From positions 1 to 5,179 of the forward strand of contig CAYWFU010000126.1 in NCBI GenBank assembly GCA_964457585.1: a stretch of 5,179 nucleotides of DNA. The letters run 5' to 3'. A model generated the notes under the pieces. That model saw only the letters and a program-made list of their open reading frames with translations, had not been told where the DNA came from and made no database searches. The position numbers were made by a program, and so were the translations under genes. Below, piece after piece: positions 4,828 through 5,179 of the stretch (position 1 is its first letter; each line of letters starts with the position of its first letter). The DNA comes from CAYWFU01 sp964457585. GTDB taxonomy: Bacteria > JACRDZ01.

Positions 4828-5179
4828 GATACTGTGCTTAAGCGTATCGCGACAGAAAGCTCTGCACCTGTCCAGTCGCTCACGCCAAATGTAGAATGAC
4901 ATCGTTCCCTATTTACAACATCGTAAGATTGACACGCCCCTATAAGGTGGACCCTTTGATCAGACTGATTTTTAGGGTTTTTAAGTTACACTTGATGCTA
5001 TAAATCTTCTATTTGTAATTTTCCTTTTGCCGCTTTTAGTCAACAAAGGAAGATGTTTCCTTTTTAAAATAGTAGTAGATTCTACATCAAACACAGGAAT
5101 TTAGTGTTTGTCCTAAAACAACCGTAACTACTCAGGTGTTTAGGCTGAAGACCGAAGGCTGAAGTGTCCTGATAGTCTT
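4828..5179. other. Right flank without a convincing gene; possible insertion-sequence end
   Basis: No long frame is present on either strand. The stretch around 4930-4955 (TGACACGCCCC, then TATAAGGTGGACC) resembles the terminal repeats of IS3-family (IS150-like) elements. No transposase reading frame or matching second end is present, so this is a weak resemblance. A 37-codon frame on the - strand (GTG at 5094-5092, stop 4983-4981) encodes a very basic peptide (LKRKHLPLLTKSGKRK, ITNRRF) with a stop immediately upstream. It could be a gene remnant or chance. Heptamer repeats follow near the right edge. No T-tailed terminator for intI is seen just after its stop. Confidence 0.4.
5144..5164 (+). 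repeat. Three tandem heptamers (GCTGAAG-type)
   Basis: GCTGAAG (5144-5150), ACCGAAG (5151-5157) and GCTGAAG (5158-5164) lie end to end, consensus RCYGAAG. Short heptamer arrays of this kind are common in intergenic DNA of some bacteria and often vary in copy number. The array is short here and may mark a slippage-prone intergenic repeat. No function is inferred. Confidence 0.5.

Noticed and set aside
4696..4902. 68-codon - strand frame overlapping the end of intI
   Set aside because: Antisense to the conserved catalytic C-terminus of IntI; no family resemblance.

Overview
This window reads as the integrase end of a chromosomal-type (sedentary) integron. On the + strand it has an integron integrase gene, intI (3589-4827). 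Upstream is a short AT-rich control region that acts in both directions. From there a cassette array runs leftward on the - strand. The array shows one complete small cassette (3110-3420), one complete and very large cassette (79-3109), and the first 78 bp of a third (78-1, running off the left edge). The DNA is strongly AT-rich except for the small first cassette. IntI carries an extra N-terminal domain of about 90 residues, as in some integrases of environmental bacteria rather than the clinical class 1-3 enzymes. I cannot name the host. A Gram-negative or candidate-phylum environmental bacterium is a reasonable inference and no more.

Region by region: 1-78 is the start of cassette 3, with a good ribosome site and the first 11 codons of a gene. 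73-142 is attC2, a compact 70-bp recombination site. 120-2129 (-) is an N6-adenine DNA methyltransferase fused to a type I S-like target recognition domain. 2131-3081 (-) is a PD-(D/E)XK-type restriction endonuclease whose stop lies 1 nt before the methyltransferase start. 3104-3231 is attC1 (128 bp). 3110-3420 is a first cassette with no sense-strand gene. 3415-3481 holds attI and the start of a cassette promoter; 3480-3588 holds the rest of that promoter, the intI promoter and the intI leader. 3589-4827 (+) is intI. 4828-5179 has no convincing gene, only a possible insertion-sequence end, a short open frame and a heptamer repeat.

How it works together: IntI would recombine cassettes at attI and at the attC sites. 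Two perfect consensus sigma70-type promoters stand back to back in the control region. One (TTGACA-17-TATAAT) drives intI rightward. The other (TTGACA-18-TATAAT) fires leftward through attI into the array and probably supplies the message for the restriction-modification genes. The 8-bp agreement between the first bases of each cassette and the R'' box at its own far end fixes both cassette boundaries at base level. It shows that the endonuclease and methyltransferase genes travel together as a single mobile cassette of 3031 bp. The most notable content is therefore a complete, two-gene restriction-modification module (separate nuclease plus M-S fusion, no HsdR-type motor gene) packaged as one integron cassette.
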